This document shows, piece by piece, positions 34,344-42,141 of a DNA stretch of 64,000 nucleotides. The position numbers were made by a program, and so were the translations under genes. Within the stretch, counting starts at the first letter, position 1. Each line of letters opens with the position of its first letter. The stretch lies in contig JAIXWG010000015.1 of the NCBI GenBank assembly GCA_027482245.1, positions 1-64,000 on the forward strand. Reading direction: 5' to 3'. The notes beneath the pieces are model-generated. The model was not told the DNA's origin. It searched no databases and saw nothing but the letters and a program-made list of their open reading frames with translations. Source of the DNA: Acetobacteraceae bacterium. Lineage in GTDB: Bacteria > Pseudomonadota > Alphaproteobacteria > Acetobacterales > Acetobacteraceae.

Positions 34344-35120
34344 ATGGCCCATGAAATGATCCTGGTCGAAACCCAGGGGCGCGTCGGCGTCATCACGCTG
34401 AACCGGCCCCAGGCGCTGAACGCGCTCTGCGACCAGCTGATGACCGAACTGGGTGACGCGTTGCGCGCCTTCGATGCCGATCCCGCGGTCGGCGCCATCG
34501 TCATCACCGGCAGCCAGAAGGCCTTTGCCGCCGGCGCCGACATCAAGGAGATGAAGGACCGGACCTATCCGGGCGTCTATTTCGACGACTTCATCGGCAA
34601 GCGGTGGGAAACGGTCCTCACCATCCAGAAGCCCGTCATCGCCGCCGTCGCCGGCTTCGCGCTGGGCGGGGGCTGCGAGCTCGCCATGATGTGCGACCTG
34701 ATCCTCGCCGCCGACAACGCGAAGTTCGGCCAGCCGGAAATCAACCTGGGCATCATCCCGGGTGCCGGCGGCACGCAGCGCCTGGTGCGTTCCATCGGCA
34801 AGTCGAAGGCGATGGAGATGGTGCTGACCGGCCGCATGATGGATGCGCAGGAGGCCGAGCGCGCCAACCTGGTGTGCCGCATCGTGCCCGTGGCCGACCT
34901 GGTCGCGGAAGCCGTGAAGATGGGCGAGAAGATCGCGAGCCTCTCCGCCCCCTCCGTCGCCATGGCGAAGGAGGCGGTGAACGTGGCCTATGAGACGACG
35001 CTGCGCGAAGGCGTGCGCTTCGAACGGCGCCTCTTCCTCAGCCTGTTTTCCACGGAAGACCAGAAGGAAGGCATGGCCGCCTTCGCCGAGAAGCGGAAGC
35101 CGTCCTTCACCAACCGCTAA
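34344..35120 (+). CDS. Enoyl-CoA hydratase
   Basis: A 258-residue crotonase-fold protein, the usual length, that hydrates trans-2-enoyl-CoA in beta-oxidation. The oxyanion-hole segment [11 protein letters not shown], the first catalytic Glu in [13 protein letters not shown] and the second in [18 protein letters not shown] are present. The C-terminal [19 protein letters not shown] is also typical. No other fatty-acid genes are adjacent. A nine-base-pair hairpin lies 8 bases beyond the stop. Confidence 0.94.
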   Translation: MAHEMILVETQGRVGVITLNRPQALNALCDQLMTELGDALRAFDADPAVGAIVITGSQKAFAAGADIKEMKDRTYPGVYFDDFIGKRWETVLTIQKPVIAAVAGFALGGGCELAMMCDLILAADNAKFGQPEINLGIIPGAGGTQRLVRSIGKSKAMEMVLTGRMMDAQEAERANLVCRIVPVADLVAEAVKMGEKIASLSAPSVAMAKEAVNVAYETTLREGVRFERRLFLSLFSTEDQKEGMAAFAEKRKPSFTNR

Positions 35121-35127
35121 CCGCTAC

Positions 35128-35160
35128 CAGGGTGGTTGCGGCCTGATCGTGACCACCCTG
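35128..35160 (+). terminator. Hairpin after enoyl-CoA hydratase gene
   Basis: CAGGGTGGT and ACCACCCTG form a perfect nine-base-pair stem around a 15-base loop. It lies between the hydratase stop and the rpsT promoter. No T-run follows, so termination is probable from its position but not proven. Confidence 0.6.
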
Positions 35161-35184
35161 TTGCCCCCGCGTGACGTCCGTCCA

Positions 35185-35213
35185 TTGACTCAGACGACGC
35201 CCGGGGGATAGAA
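35185..35213 (+). promoter_or_regulatory. Probable sigma-70 promoter of rpsT
   Basis: TTGACT at 35185-35190 matches the alphaproteobacterial -35 consensus. Seventeen bases later ATAGAA (35208-35213) is an acceptable -10. This would give a leader of about 65 bases before rpsT. No other promoter-like pair stands out in the spacer. Confidence 0.55.
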
Positions 35214-35282
35214 ACCGCGCCTTCGCCGACGGGTCCGCCCGAAGGCTCCCGAAACATCTCGACTGGTCAGATACAGCAACCC

Positions 35283-35561
35283 ATGGCGAACACGGCCTCC
35301 GCGCGGAAGCGCATCCGTCAGACCGAGAAGCGCACGGAGCGCAACCGCGCCCGCAAGTCGCGCGTCCGGACCTTCCTCCGCAAGGTCGAGCTGGCGATTG
35401 CCGGCGGTGACAAGGCGGCGGCGGCCACGGCGTTCCAGGCGGCCCAGCCCGAACTGCAGCGTGCGGCCGGCAAGGGCGTGTTCCACGCCAACACCGTTGC
35501 CCGCAAGCTGTCGCGCCTTGCCGCGCGCATCAAGGCCATCGGCGCTTCCGCCCAGGCCTGA
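35283..35561 (+). CDS. rpsT: 30S ribosomal protein S20
   Basis: A 92-residue basic protein of the small ribosomal subunit that binds the 5' domain and helix 44 of 16S rRNA. It starts [20 protein letters not shown] and contains [20 protein letters not shown] and [20 protein letters not shown], all standard S20 blocks. Upstream of dnaA, it forms the conserved rpsT-dnaA order of many alphaproteobacteria. It has its own probable promoter and a hairpin just downstream. Confidence 0.97.
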   Translation: MANTASARKRIRQTEKRTERNRARKSRVRTFLRKVELAIAGGDKAAAATAFQAAQPELQRAAGKGVFHANTVARKLSRLAARIKAIGASAQA

Positions 35562-35573
35562 CACCCGTGCTGA

Positions 35574-35597
35574 CCGGCCGTTGACAGCAACGGCCGG
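35574..35597 (+). terminator. rpsT terminator-like hairpin
   Basis: CCGGCCGTT-GACAGC-AACGGCCGG is a perfect nine-base-pair stem 12 bases after the rpsT stop. A T5 run follows about 15 bases beyond the stem. It probably separates rpsT from dnaA transcription. Confidence 0.75.
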
Positions 35598-35903
35598 ACG
35601 ACGCGGCGTATTTTTCCAGAATAGCTTGAACGAACCCGGCGGCGCGCATCGAAAGCGCCGGCTGTCGGGCGTTTCTGCGTGTTCTCAACTTTGTGCTGCA
35701 AACTGAATACTTTCGCCCTCACGATCATGACTTGGTCAGGGCGCAGTAATCATTTGCGTGGGCCAAGCGTGGCGCGGTAGCTTCGGGGAAGCAGGGTGCA
35801 GCCCCCCGGACACCGCATCACTGCCCCCATCGCGGGTCCTCCGCAGCACGCAATTCACATCGACATTGCCCGCAAGGGCCCATGAGGTTGGCAGGTGCGT
35901 CCT
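35598..35903. other. dnaA upstream region, no gene found
   Basis: About 300 bases without a convincing gene. The part from 35610 to 35760 is less GC-rich than the rest of the window and should hold the dnaA promoter. I could not choose a unique -35/-10 pair. I looked for DnaA boxes (TTATCCACA and close variants) and saw only a weak TTTTCCAGA near 35613, so there is no sequence support for an origin here. Confidence 0.5.
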
Positions 35904-37427
35904 ATGGAGAATGCGGTCGGCCCGTCGTCTCCGTCCTCCCCCCCGGCTCAGCTGGCGGAGGTCTGGGCGCGTATCCGCGGCCGGCTGCGTGAGGAAGTGG
36001 GCGAGGTCGAGTACCGCACCTGGCTGCGCCAGATGACGCTCTCCGCCATCCAGGGCGAGGAAGCAATCGTTCTTTTGCCGACTCGATTCCTGCGCGACTG
36101 GGTGCGCGGCCATTACGGCGACCGGCTGCGGGCGCTGTGGCAGGCGGAAGTGCCAGCGATCCGCCGGATCGACTTCCGTGTTACCCCCGAACCCCGAGCC
36201 ACCGAAGCCGCGCCCGCCGCCAGCCCCGCCGCGGCCGAGGCGCCCCGCCAGCCGCCCCGCCCCACCGCGCTCCGCGCGCCCGAACCCGTCGTCGAAGCCC
36301 CCGCCGGCCTGGCCGAGCCACTGGGCCGCCCCGCGGCCAGCGCGGCGCCCGCTGCCGAGCCGCGTGGCGCCGATCCCCGCAGCGACTGGACCGCGCCACT
36401 CGACCCGCGCTTCACCTTCGACACCTTCGTCGTCGGCAAGCCCAATGAATTCGCCTATGCCTGCGCCCGCCGCGTGGCGGAAAAGCCGGCCAGCCCTGGC
36501 TTCAACCCGCTGTTCCTCTACGGCGGCGTCGGGCTCGGCAAGACGCACCTGATGCACGCCGCCGCCTGGGCGATCCGGGACGTCGGCATCGCCGAGGGCC
36601 GCCCGCCCCTCTCCGTCGCCTACATGTCGGCCGAGAAGTTCATGTACCGCTTCATCGCGGCGCTGCGGTCCCAGTCCACGATGGAATTCAAGGAAAGCCT
36701 GCGCAGCGTCGACGTGCTGCTGATCGACGACCTGCAGTTCCTGATCGGCAAGGACAACACGCAGGAAGAATTCTTCCACACCTTCAACGCCCTGGTGGAT
36801 GCCGGCAAGCAGATCATCGTGAGCGCGGACAAGTCGCCCTCCGACCTCTCGGGCATCGAGGATCGCCTCCGCACCCGCCTCGGCTGCGGCATGGTGGCCG
36901 ATCTGCACGCGACGACCTACGAACTGCGCATCTCCATCCTGCAGGCCAAGGCGCAGAGCCAGGGCGTGCCGGTGCCGCCCAAGGTGATGGAATTCCTCGC
37001 CCACAAGATCACGTCCAACGTCCGTGAGCTGGAAGGCGCGCTGAACCGCCTGATCGCCCACGCCAACCTCTTCGGCCGGCCGGTCACGCTGGAAGGCGCG
37101 CAGGAGGTGCTGCACGACATCCTCCGCGCCCATGACCGCCGCGTGACGATCGAGGAGATCCAGAAGCGCGTGGCGGAACACTACAACATCCGCCTGACCG
37201 ACATGTCCTCTCCCCGCCGCGCCCGCAACGTGGCCCGGCCACGCCAGGTGGCGATGTATCTGGCCAAGCAACTCACCAGCCGGTCCCTGCCCGAGATCGG
37301 CCGCCGCTTCGGCGGCCGGGACCACACGACGGTGATGCACGCGGTCAGCCGCGTGGCGGAACTGATGCAGGCGGACAGCGCCTTCGCCGAGGACGTGGAA
37401 CTGCTGCGGCGGATGCTGGAGACGTAA
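35904..37427 (+). CDS. dnaA: Chromosomal replication initiator protein DnaA
   Basis: A 507-residue initiator ATPase. Domain I (about residues 10-90, with EVEYRTWLRQMTL) is followed by a long Pro/Ala-rich domain II linker (about 95-165). The AAA+ core has Walker A GGVGLGKTHL, Walker B LLIDDLQFL and sensor segments. Domain IV ends with PRQVAMYLAKQLTSRSLPEI and the DnaA-box-binding signature GGRDHTTVMHAVSRV. I chose the ATG at 35904; a GTG three codons earlier is also possible. The linker is longer than in E. coli, as is usual in high-GC alphaproteobacteria. Confidence 0.97.
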   Translation: MENAVGPSSPSSPPAQLAEVWARIRGRLREEVGEVEYRTWLRQMTLSAIQGEEAIVLLPTRFLRDWVRGHYGDRLRALWQAEVPAIRRIDFRVTPEPRATEAAPAASPAAAEAPRQPPRPTALRAPEPVVEAPAGLAEPLGRPAASAAPAAEPRGADPRSDWTAPLDPRFTFDTFVVGKPNEFAYACARRVAEKPASPGFNPLFLYGGVGLGKTHLMHAAAWAIRDVGIAEGRPPLSVAYMSAEKFMYRFIAALRSQSTMEFKESLRSVDVLLIDDLQFLIGKDNTQEEFFHTFNALVDAGKQIIVSADKSPSDLSGIEDRLRTRLGCGMVADLHATTYELRISILQAKAQSQGVPVPPKVMEFLAHKITSNVRELEGALNRLIAHANLFGRPVTLEGAQEVLHDILRAHDRRVTIEEIQKRVAEHYNIRLTDMSSPRRARNVARPRQVAMYLAKQLTSRSLPEIGRRFGGRDHTTVMHAVSRVAELMQADSAFAEDVELLRRMLET

Positions 37428-37435
37428 GGCGCAAC

Positions 37436-37483
37436 CCAGGGGCTCTGCCCCTGGAACCCCGGCAGGAGGCAGCGGCCTCCTGC
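37436..37483. repeat. Paired-hairpin intergenic element
   Basis: Two perfect hairpins stand in tandem between the convergent dnaA and DUF5591 genes. CCAGGGGC-TCT-GCCCCTGG is at 37436-37454 and GCAGGAGGC-AGCG-GCCTCCTGC is at 37462-37483, separated by AACCCCG. This double structure resembles short palindromic units dispersed at gene ends in many GC-rich alphaproteobacteria and probably ends transcription of both genes. I recognise the style and have not counted copies in the genome. Confidence 0.65.
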
Positions 37484-37490
37484 ACCGCCG

Positions 37491-38501
37491 TCAATCGGTC
37501 CTGATTGCCCGAAGCAGGTCTTCAAGCAACTCCGGCAACGCGAGGGGCGTGGCATCACCGCCGCCGCGGCCGAAATGGCCGGCGGCCTCGGCGGGCGTCT
37601 TGCCCAGGCGGGCCGCCAGGCGCAGCAGCGCATCCTGGCACTGCTCCCGCGTCGGCAGCGCAGTCAGCCGCAGACCCTCCGGCAGCAGGTCATTGGCGCC
37701 CACCAGCGGCAGGCGCTCCGCCCCCACCTGGCGCTGCGCGACGATGCCATGCGCAGCCCGCTCACCCTTCGCCACGACGAAGCTGCGATGCGTGAGCCCC
37801 GGCGCCACCCAGCTGATCCGCCGCGTATAGACGCCCCCGAACCGCGCCAGGGCCTCCGCCACCACCCGCGCCATCTCGTTGTGCATGACGACATAGGCTC
37901 GCTTCTCCGCCGCCCCCCACTTCCACCGCGTGGCGCTGACGCGCACCGCCGTGTGGTCCGCCCGCCAGGGGGAGACGGCATTGCCCCGCTCCTCGAACAG
38001 GCCCGGATCGTCATAGAGCACGGCGGGCGAGGTTCCGCCGGGATAGGCCAGCATGTGCTCATAAGGCACCAGGCCCAGCGGCTCACTGATCACGGCACGA
38101 TGGATGACGATGCCATCGGGATGCCGCAGCGGCGCAAGGCTGAACAGCGCCTCGGGCTCGCCCTCCTCCCGCAACGCCAGCAGCATCGGATCGGCCGGCG
38201 CCATCGGCACGAATCCCGCGGCGATCAGCGCGGCATTGATGCGCTTGTGCTCGGTGGACAGGATGTAGGGTTTTGTCCGTGTACACGGCAGCAGCAGCAG
38301 CACCCGATGCGGCACCTCCGGCAGCACGGGGTTGTAGTCGCGCCCGATGAAGTCGAACCACGCCGTGATGCGCGGATGCTGGAGGCTGTCCACATTGTCC
38401 TGCGGACAGTACAGCGCCAGGGAGGGATCGAGCGTGAAGGGCGCGCGGAACTTGGCGGCGGATTCCCGCACGCGCGTCGCGCGGTCATCGGTCGTGACCA
38501 T
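37491..38501 (-). CDS. DUF5591 (archaeosine synthase-like domain) protein
   Basis: A 336-residue protein. The blocks LLLLPCTRTKPYILSTEHKR and VISEPLGLVPYEHMLAYPGG resemble DUF5591, the domain found in archaeal ArcS/TgtA2-type tRNA-modifying proteins. An opening YCPQDNVDSLQHPRITAWFD fits bacterial stand-alone members. There is no radical-SAM or PUA domain, and no queuosine gene is nearby, so tRNA modification cannot be assumed. It begins 3 bases after the Pht5-like gene, making it the last gene of the 13-gene catabolic run. Function unknown. Confidence 0.65.
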   Translation of the reverse strand: MVTTDDRATRVRESAAKFRAPFTLDPSLALYCPQDNVDSLQHPRITAWFDFIGRDYNPVLPEVPHRVLLLLPCTRTKPYILSTEHKRINAALIAAGFVPMAPADPMLLALREEGEPEALFSLAPLRHPDGIVIHRAVISEPLGLVPYEHMLAYPGGTSPAVLYDDPGLFEERGNAVSPWRADHTAVRVSATRWKWGAAEKRAYVVMHNEMARVVAEALARFGGVYTRRISWVAPGLTHRSFVVAKGERAAHGIVAQRQVGAERLPLVGANDLLPEGLRLTALPTREQCQDALLRLAARLGKTPAEAAGHFGRGGGDATPLALPELLEDLLRAIRTD

Positions 38502-38504
38502 TCC

Positions 38505-39488
38505 TCAGGTCTCCAGCAGCGAGGCGGGGAAGAGGTCCTCCGGCGCCAGGTCCCGCTTCAGCAGCCCCTCGTCGCGCATGTAGCGGATCAGCGTCGCGAA
38601 GACGTGGCGATTGGCCGCGAAGCCCGTGGACCAGAAATCCGCGCCGAGCAGCCGCTCCGTCTCCTCCAGCTGCTGCACCAGGAAGGGCAGGCCGAAGGCG
38701 AGCGTCGCACTGTCATGCAGCCGCAGCCGTGACTGCCGCTGCGATTCCGCGAAGGCGTCATGCAGCGCTCGCGGCAGCCAGGGATTTGCGTCAGCGATCG
38801 CCGTCTTCACGGCCACCAGATGCATCGGCGGGAAGATGCCGCTGCGCTCGTAGTAGTCGATCTCGGCCGCCATCGGGTCGGCGAAGAGCCGCCCGACCTT
38901 GTCGGGGGCACTGAAGAAGCTGTCGGGCGCGCGGGCGGTGTAGATCGCGTCGATCTCGCCGCTCTCCAGCATCTCGGACAGCGACCTGTCCGTCACGTGC
39001 TCGATGGTGACGCCCGGCGGATAATCCTGCGGATGATCCTCGCCCGCGCGGGCCGCGTTCAGCCCGGCGTTCACATAGATCGGGGCTGCGACGGGCAGGT
39101 CGTAGTACTCGGCGAAGATGCCGCGCAGCCAGACCGCGGCCGCCATGTCCCACACCATGGCGCCGATGCGCTTTCCCGCCAGGTCGGCCGGCTTCGTCAG
39201 CCCCTTCGCCTTGTTCACATAGACGCAAGAGAAGCGGAAATGGCGCGACGGGAAGACGGGGATGCCGACGTAATCCTGTCGCGGCCGGTCGAAATGCCGC
39301 AGCCAGGTGGCGATCGGGAATTCGCAGCAATCGAAGCGATGCGTTGTCATCTGCAGGTTGAACAGCGGCTGCAGCGCCATGACGGTCGTCACGGCCTCCA
39401 CCCCCGCGATCGGCACGCGGCCTTCCGCCAGCGCACGGGCGCGGTCGCAATCGGAAACGCCGATGGTGAGGCGAAGCGGCGATGTCAT
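38505..39488 (-). CDS. 4,5-dihydroxyphthalate decarboxylase-like (Pht5 family) protein
   Basis: A 327-residue protein without a signal peptide, built on a periplasmic-binding-protein fold. The family pattern is clear in LRLTIGVSDCDRARALAEGR, DCCEFPIATWLRHFDRPRQD, YVGIPVFPSRHFRFSCVYVN and LAGKRIGAMVWDMAAAVWLR. Named members decarboxylate 4,5-dihydroxyphthalate, but most are uncharacterised, so a binding or decarboxylating role on another ring acid is open. Its start overlaps the amidohydrolase stop by four bases. Confidence 0.75.
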   Translation of the reverse strand: MTSPLRLTIGVSDCDRARALAEGRVPIAGVEAVTTVMALQPLFNLQMTTHRFDCCEFPIATWLRHFDRPRQDYVGIPVFPSRHFRFSCVYVNKAKGLTKPADLAGKRIGAMVWDMAAAVWLRGIFAEYYDLPVAAPIYVNAGLNAARAGEDHPQDYPPGVTIEHVTDRSLSEMLESGEIDAIYTARAPDSFFSAPDKVGRLFADPMAAEIDYYERSGIFPPMHLVAVKTAIADANPWLPRALHDAFAESQRQSRLRLHDSATLAFGLPFLVQQLEETERLLGADFWSTGFAANRHVFATLIRYMRDEGLLKRDLAPEDLFPASLLET

Positions 39489-40972
39489 GCGGGGCTGCTC
39501 TCCACGGGGATCTTGCGCGCGAAGGGCAGCGCGGCGCGGCCCTCCTGCTCGGCATAGGCGACGACATGCGGCTCCAGCCGCCCGGCCAGGGCGCGGGATG
39601 GCGCGAGCCGCGCCATCAGCTCCGCCAGCGCATGGCGCGCGCGGTCACGCAGGGTCGCGGCGATGGGCGCCACACACCGCCCCTCCGCCACCACCTGCCG
39701 TCCACCAACGAAAACTTCCCTGACGCTGCCGACGGTGTTGCAGGTGACCGCCTGGTTTGCCGCGTCATGCAGCGGCACGAAGGCGCGGTGGCCGAGGTCG
39801 AGCAGCGCGAGGTCTGCAGGCGCGCCCGGCGCGATGCGCCCGCCCTCGATCCCGAGCACCGCGGCGCTGCCCTCTGTCGCCATCCGCAGCACATCCGCCG
39901 CCGCCAGCCACTGATCCCGCGGCACGTCCCTGATCCGGGACAGGTACGACGCCAGCCGCATCGCCTCCGCCATGTCGAGGCTGTCGGCGGAGTTGCAGCC
40001 ATCCGTGCCGAGCCCGACCGTGATGCCCCTTGCGCGCATCGCGGCCACGCTGGCAACGCCGGCGCCGAGCCGCATGTTGCTCGCCGGCATATGCGCCACC
40101 GTCGCGCCGTGCCGCGCCAGCAGGTCGAGCTCCGCTGCCTCCAGCCACACCGCATGGGCCGCCGTGAAATGCGGCCCCAGCAGGCCGAGCCGCGCGATGT
40201 GGTGCACCGGCCCCATGCCCCAGAGCCTGCGCGCAATCAGCGCCTGCAGCTTCGATTCCGCGACGTGCATGTGCAGCCGGAGGCCACGCGCGGCGGCGAG
40301 GTCCCGGCACCCCGTCACGAACGCATCGGTGCAGTGGTGCGGGATGGTCGGCGCCAGCGCGAAGGCGATGCCCGCCGGCGGCATGACACTGGCGAAAGCG
40401 TCGCGCAGCGCCGCCAGCGTCTCCGCTGCCGGTGCCAGGCGGAAGGCGCTCGCTTGCGCGCGCAGATCCTCCGGCAGCGTCTGGAGGAAGCCTGGCAGCA
40501 CCTCGAACAGCGCGCGGTCCGCGACCATCGGCGCGACCACCGCCCGCATGCCCGCCTCCGCATAGGCCGCGGCGACCGTCGCCAGCCCTTCCGCGCTGGG
40601 GCCGGGGAACTCGAAGAAAAGGTCGTAGCAGGACGTGCAGCCGGCCTCGAGCATCTCCACCGCGCCGAGCAGGGTGGAGAGGCGGATCGTCTCGCGATCC
40701 CGCCGCCCGCCCATCCAGGCGCCGTTGGTCAGCGAGGATTCCAGCATCCACCGATCCGCGACCCCTTTCATGAGAGTCGCGTGGCCGTGGGTATGCGCGT
40801 TCACCAGGCCGGGCAGCACCAGGCGATCGGCGGCATCGAAGCGCGGCACCTCCGCCGGGCCATCGCCCGGTGCCAGCACCGCCGCGATGCGCCCGTCCCG
40901 CAGCAGAAGGTCCCGGGGCGACGCCGAGGCGCCGTCCCAGACCAGTCCGCCCGTGACCAGCAACGTCGTCAC
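39485..40972 (-). CDS. Amidohydrolase B, ATZ/TRZ (s-triazine hydrolase/guanine deaminase-like)
   Basis: A 495-residue metal-dependent deaminase/hydrolase. Metal and catalytic motifs are NAHTHGHATLMKG, HMHVAES with the conserved Glu, TAHAVWL and GTDGCNSADSLDM. These enzymes remove amino, halogen or similar groups from purines, triazines or related rings. The C-terminal composite beta-domain (LGIEGGRIAPGAPADLALLD) is present. It overlaps both neighbours by four bases and is a distant paralogue of the amidohydrolase at 46633-47880. Confidence 0.88.
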   Translation of the reverse strand: MTTLLVTGGLVWDGASASPRDLLLRDGRIAAVLAPGDGPAEVPRFDAADRLVLPGLVNAHTHGHATLMKGVADRWMLESSLTNGAWMGGRRDRETIRLSTLLGAVEMLEAGCTSCYDLFFEFPGPSAEGLATVAAAYAEAGMRAVVAPMVADRALFEVLPGFLQTLPEDLRAQASAFRLAPAAETLAALRDAFASVMPPAGIAFALAPTIPHHCTDAFVTGCRDLAAARGLRLHMHVAESKLQALIARRLWGMGPVHHIARLGLLGPHFTAAHAVWLEAAELDLLARHGATVAHMPASNMRLGAGVASVAAMRARGITVGLGTDGCNSADSLDMAEAMRLASYLSRIRDVPRDQWLAAADVLRMATEGSAAVLGIEGGRIAPGAPADLALLDLGHRAFVPLHDAANQAVTCNTVGSVREVFVGGRQVVAEGRCVAPIAATLRDRARHALAELMARLAPSRALAGRLEPHVVAYAEQEGRAALPFARKIPVESSPA

Positions 40973-42141
40973 GCCAGGCGGGGCGCCAGCGCTTCCGCCG
41001 CCGCCAGCAGCATCGCGTCCTGGTAGGGTGCGGCCAGCAGCGACAGGCCGAAGGGCACGCCATCCAGCGTGCCCGCCGGGATGTTCACCTGCGGCAGGCG
41101 GCAGAGGCTCGCGATGCAGGTCAGCGCCAGCGTGTTGTCCCGGAAGGCGAATTGCGCGGAAACCGGCGCGTTGCGCAGCGGCGGCAGGTCATGCGCTGTC
41201 GGGATCACCAGGATGCCATCGGCGCCGAGCAGCGCGCGGATGTGTTCCGACAGCTTCTCCCGCCGCACCCAGGCCGCCGCGATGTCGGCGGCGGGCACGG
41301 TGGAGGCAAGCGCGATACGGTCCCGCACCGCGGGGCTGAGCCGCCGCCCCGGCGCCGTCGCCCAGCTGCCATGCGTCGCCCAGAGTTCGCCGAGTTGCAG
41401 CGGCTTGAAGGTCTCCAGCCAGTAGGAATGGCCCCACTCGCCATAGGCCCGCACGGGCTGCATCGGGCCGAGCTTTGCCACGGCGTCGCGCATCGCGTCC
41501 TGCAGCGGTGCCACGGGGATGGCGAAGGCGTCCTCGGCAAACAGCAGCCGCGGCGTCGTGGCCGGCGCGTCGCCGAAGAACAGCGATCCGACCTTGCGCA
41601 GCAGGCCAGCGTCACGCGCGAACCAGCCCACCGTGTCGATGCTCGGCGCCATGGGCATGAGTCCCGCGGTGGAGACGCGGCCATGGGAGGTGCGGATGCC
41701 GAAGACGCCGCAGAAGCTGGAGGGCACGCGGACGGAACCGCCCGTATCCGTGCCGAAGGCGAAGTCGCAGAAGCCACCAGCCACCGCGACGACGGAGCCG
41801 GAGGAGGACCCGCCCGGCACGCGCGCCGGCGCCACCGGGTTGATCGGCGCGCCGTAATGCGGGTTCTCCCCGAACAGCCCGCAGGCGATCTCATCCGTGT
41901 GGGTCTTGCCGATCATCGTCGCGCCCGCCGCCAAGGCTGGCAACAGCGCGCTGGCCGTGGTGACGGAAGGCGGCGTCTGCTCCACCCGGTCAGGGTTGCC
42001 CCAGCCGCTGATCGTGCCGGCGACGTCGAACAGGTCCTTCACCGCGAAGGTGAGGCCCGCGAGCGGCCCTTCCGCCGCACCCTCCACCCGCACATCGCCA
42101 TGGGCGACGAAGGCGGAGGCCCTGATCTGGTCGGGCGTCAT
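40969..42141 (-). CDS. Amidase, amidase-signature family
   Basis: A 390-residue serine amidase. The Ser-cisSer-Lys triad is readable: Lys in FAVKDLFDV, cis-Ser in PGGSSSGSVVAVAGG, and the nucleophile in TDTGGSVRVPSSFCGVFG. It would hydrolyse a carboxamide to acid and ammonia. It is shorter than 450-500-residue GatA-like enzymes, closer to the AtzF/AtzE group. The ATG at 42141 overlaps the stop of the HpaB-like gene (ATGA), and its own stop overlaps amidohydrolase B. Confidence 0.9.
   Translation of the reverse strand: MTPDQIRASAFVAHGDVRVEGAAEGPLAGLTFAVKDLFDVAGTISGWGNPDRVEQTPPSVTTASALLPALAAGATMIGKTHTDEIACGLFGENPHYGAPINPVAPARVPGGSSSGSVVAVAGGFCDFAFGTDTGGSVRVPSSFCGVFGIRTSHGRVSTAGLMPMAPSIDTVGWFARDAGLLRKVGSLFFGDAPATTPRLLFAEDAFAIPVAPLQDAMRDAVAKLGPMQPVRAYGEWGHSYWLETFKPLQLGELWATHGSWATAPGRRLSPAVRDRIALASTVPAADIAAAWVRREKLSEHIRALLGADGILVIPTAHDLPPLRNAPVSAQFAFRDNTLALTCIASLCRLPQVNIPAGTLDGVPFGLSLLAAPYQDAMLLAAAEALAPRLA

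Noticed and set aside
35562..35903. Replication origin upstream of dnaA
   Set aside because: No cluster of DnaA boxes or AT-rich 13-mers is visible, and in many alphaproteobacteria the origin is not at dnaA.
38505..39488. Calling this gene a second ABC importer binding protein
   Set aside because: It has the binding-protein fold but no signal peptide and matches the Pht5 decarboxylase-like family pattern, so a cytosolic role is more likely.
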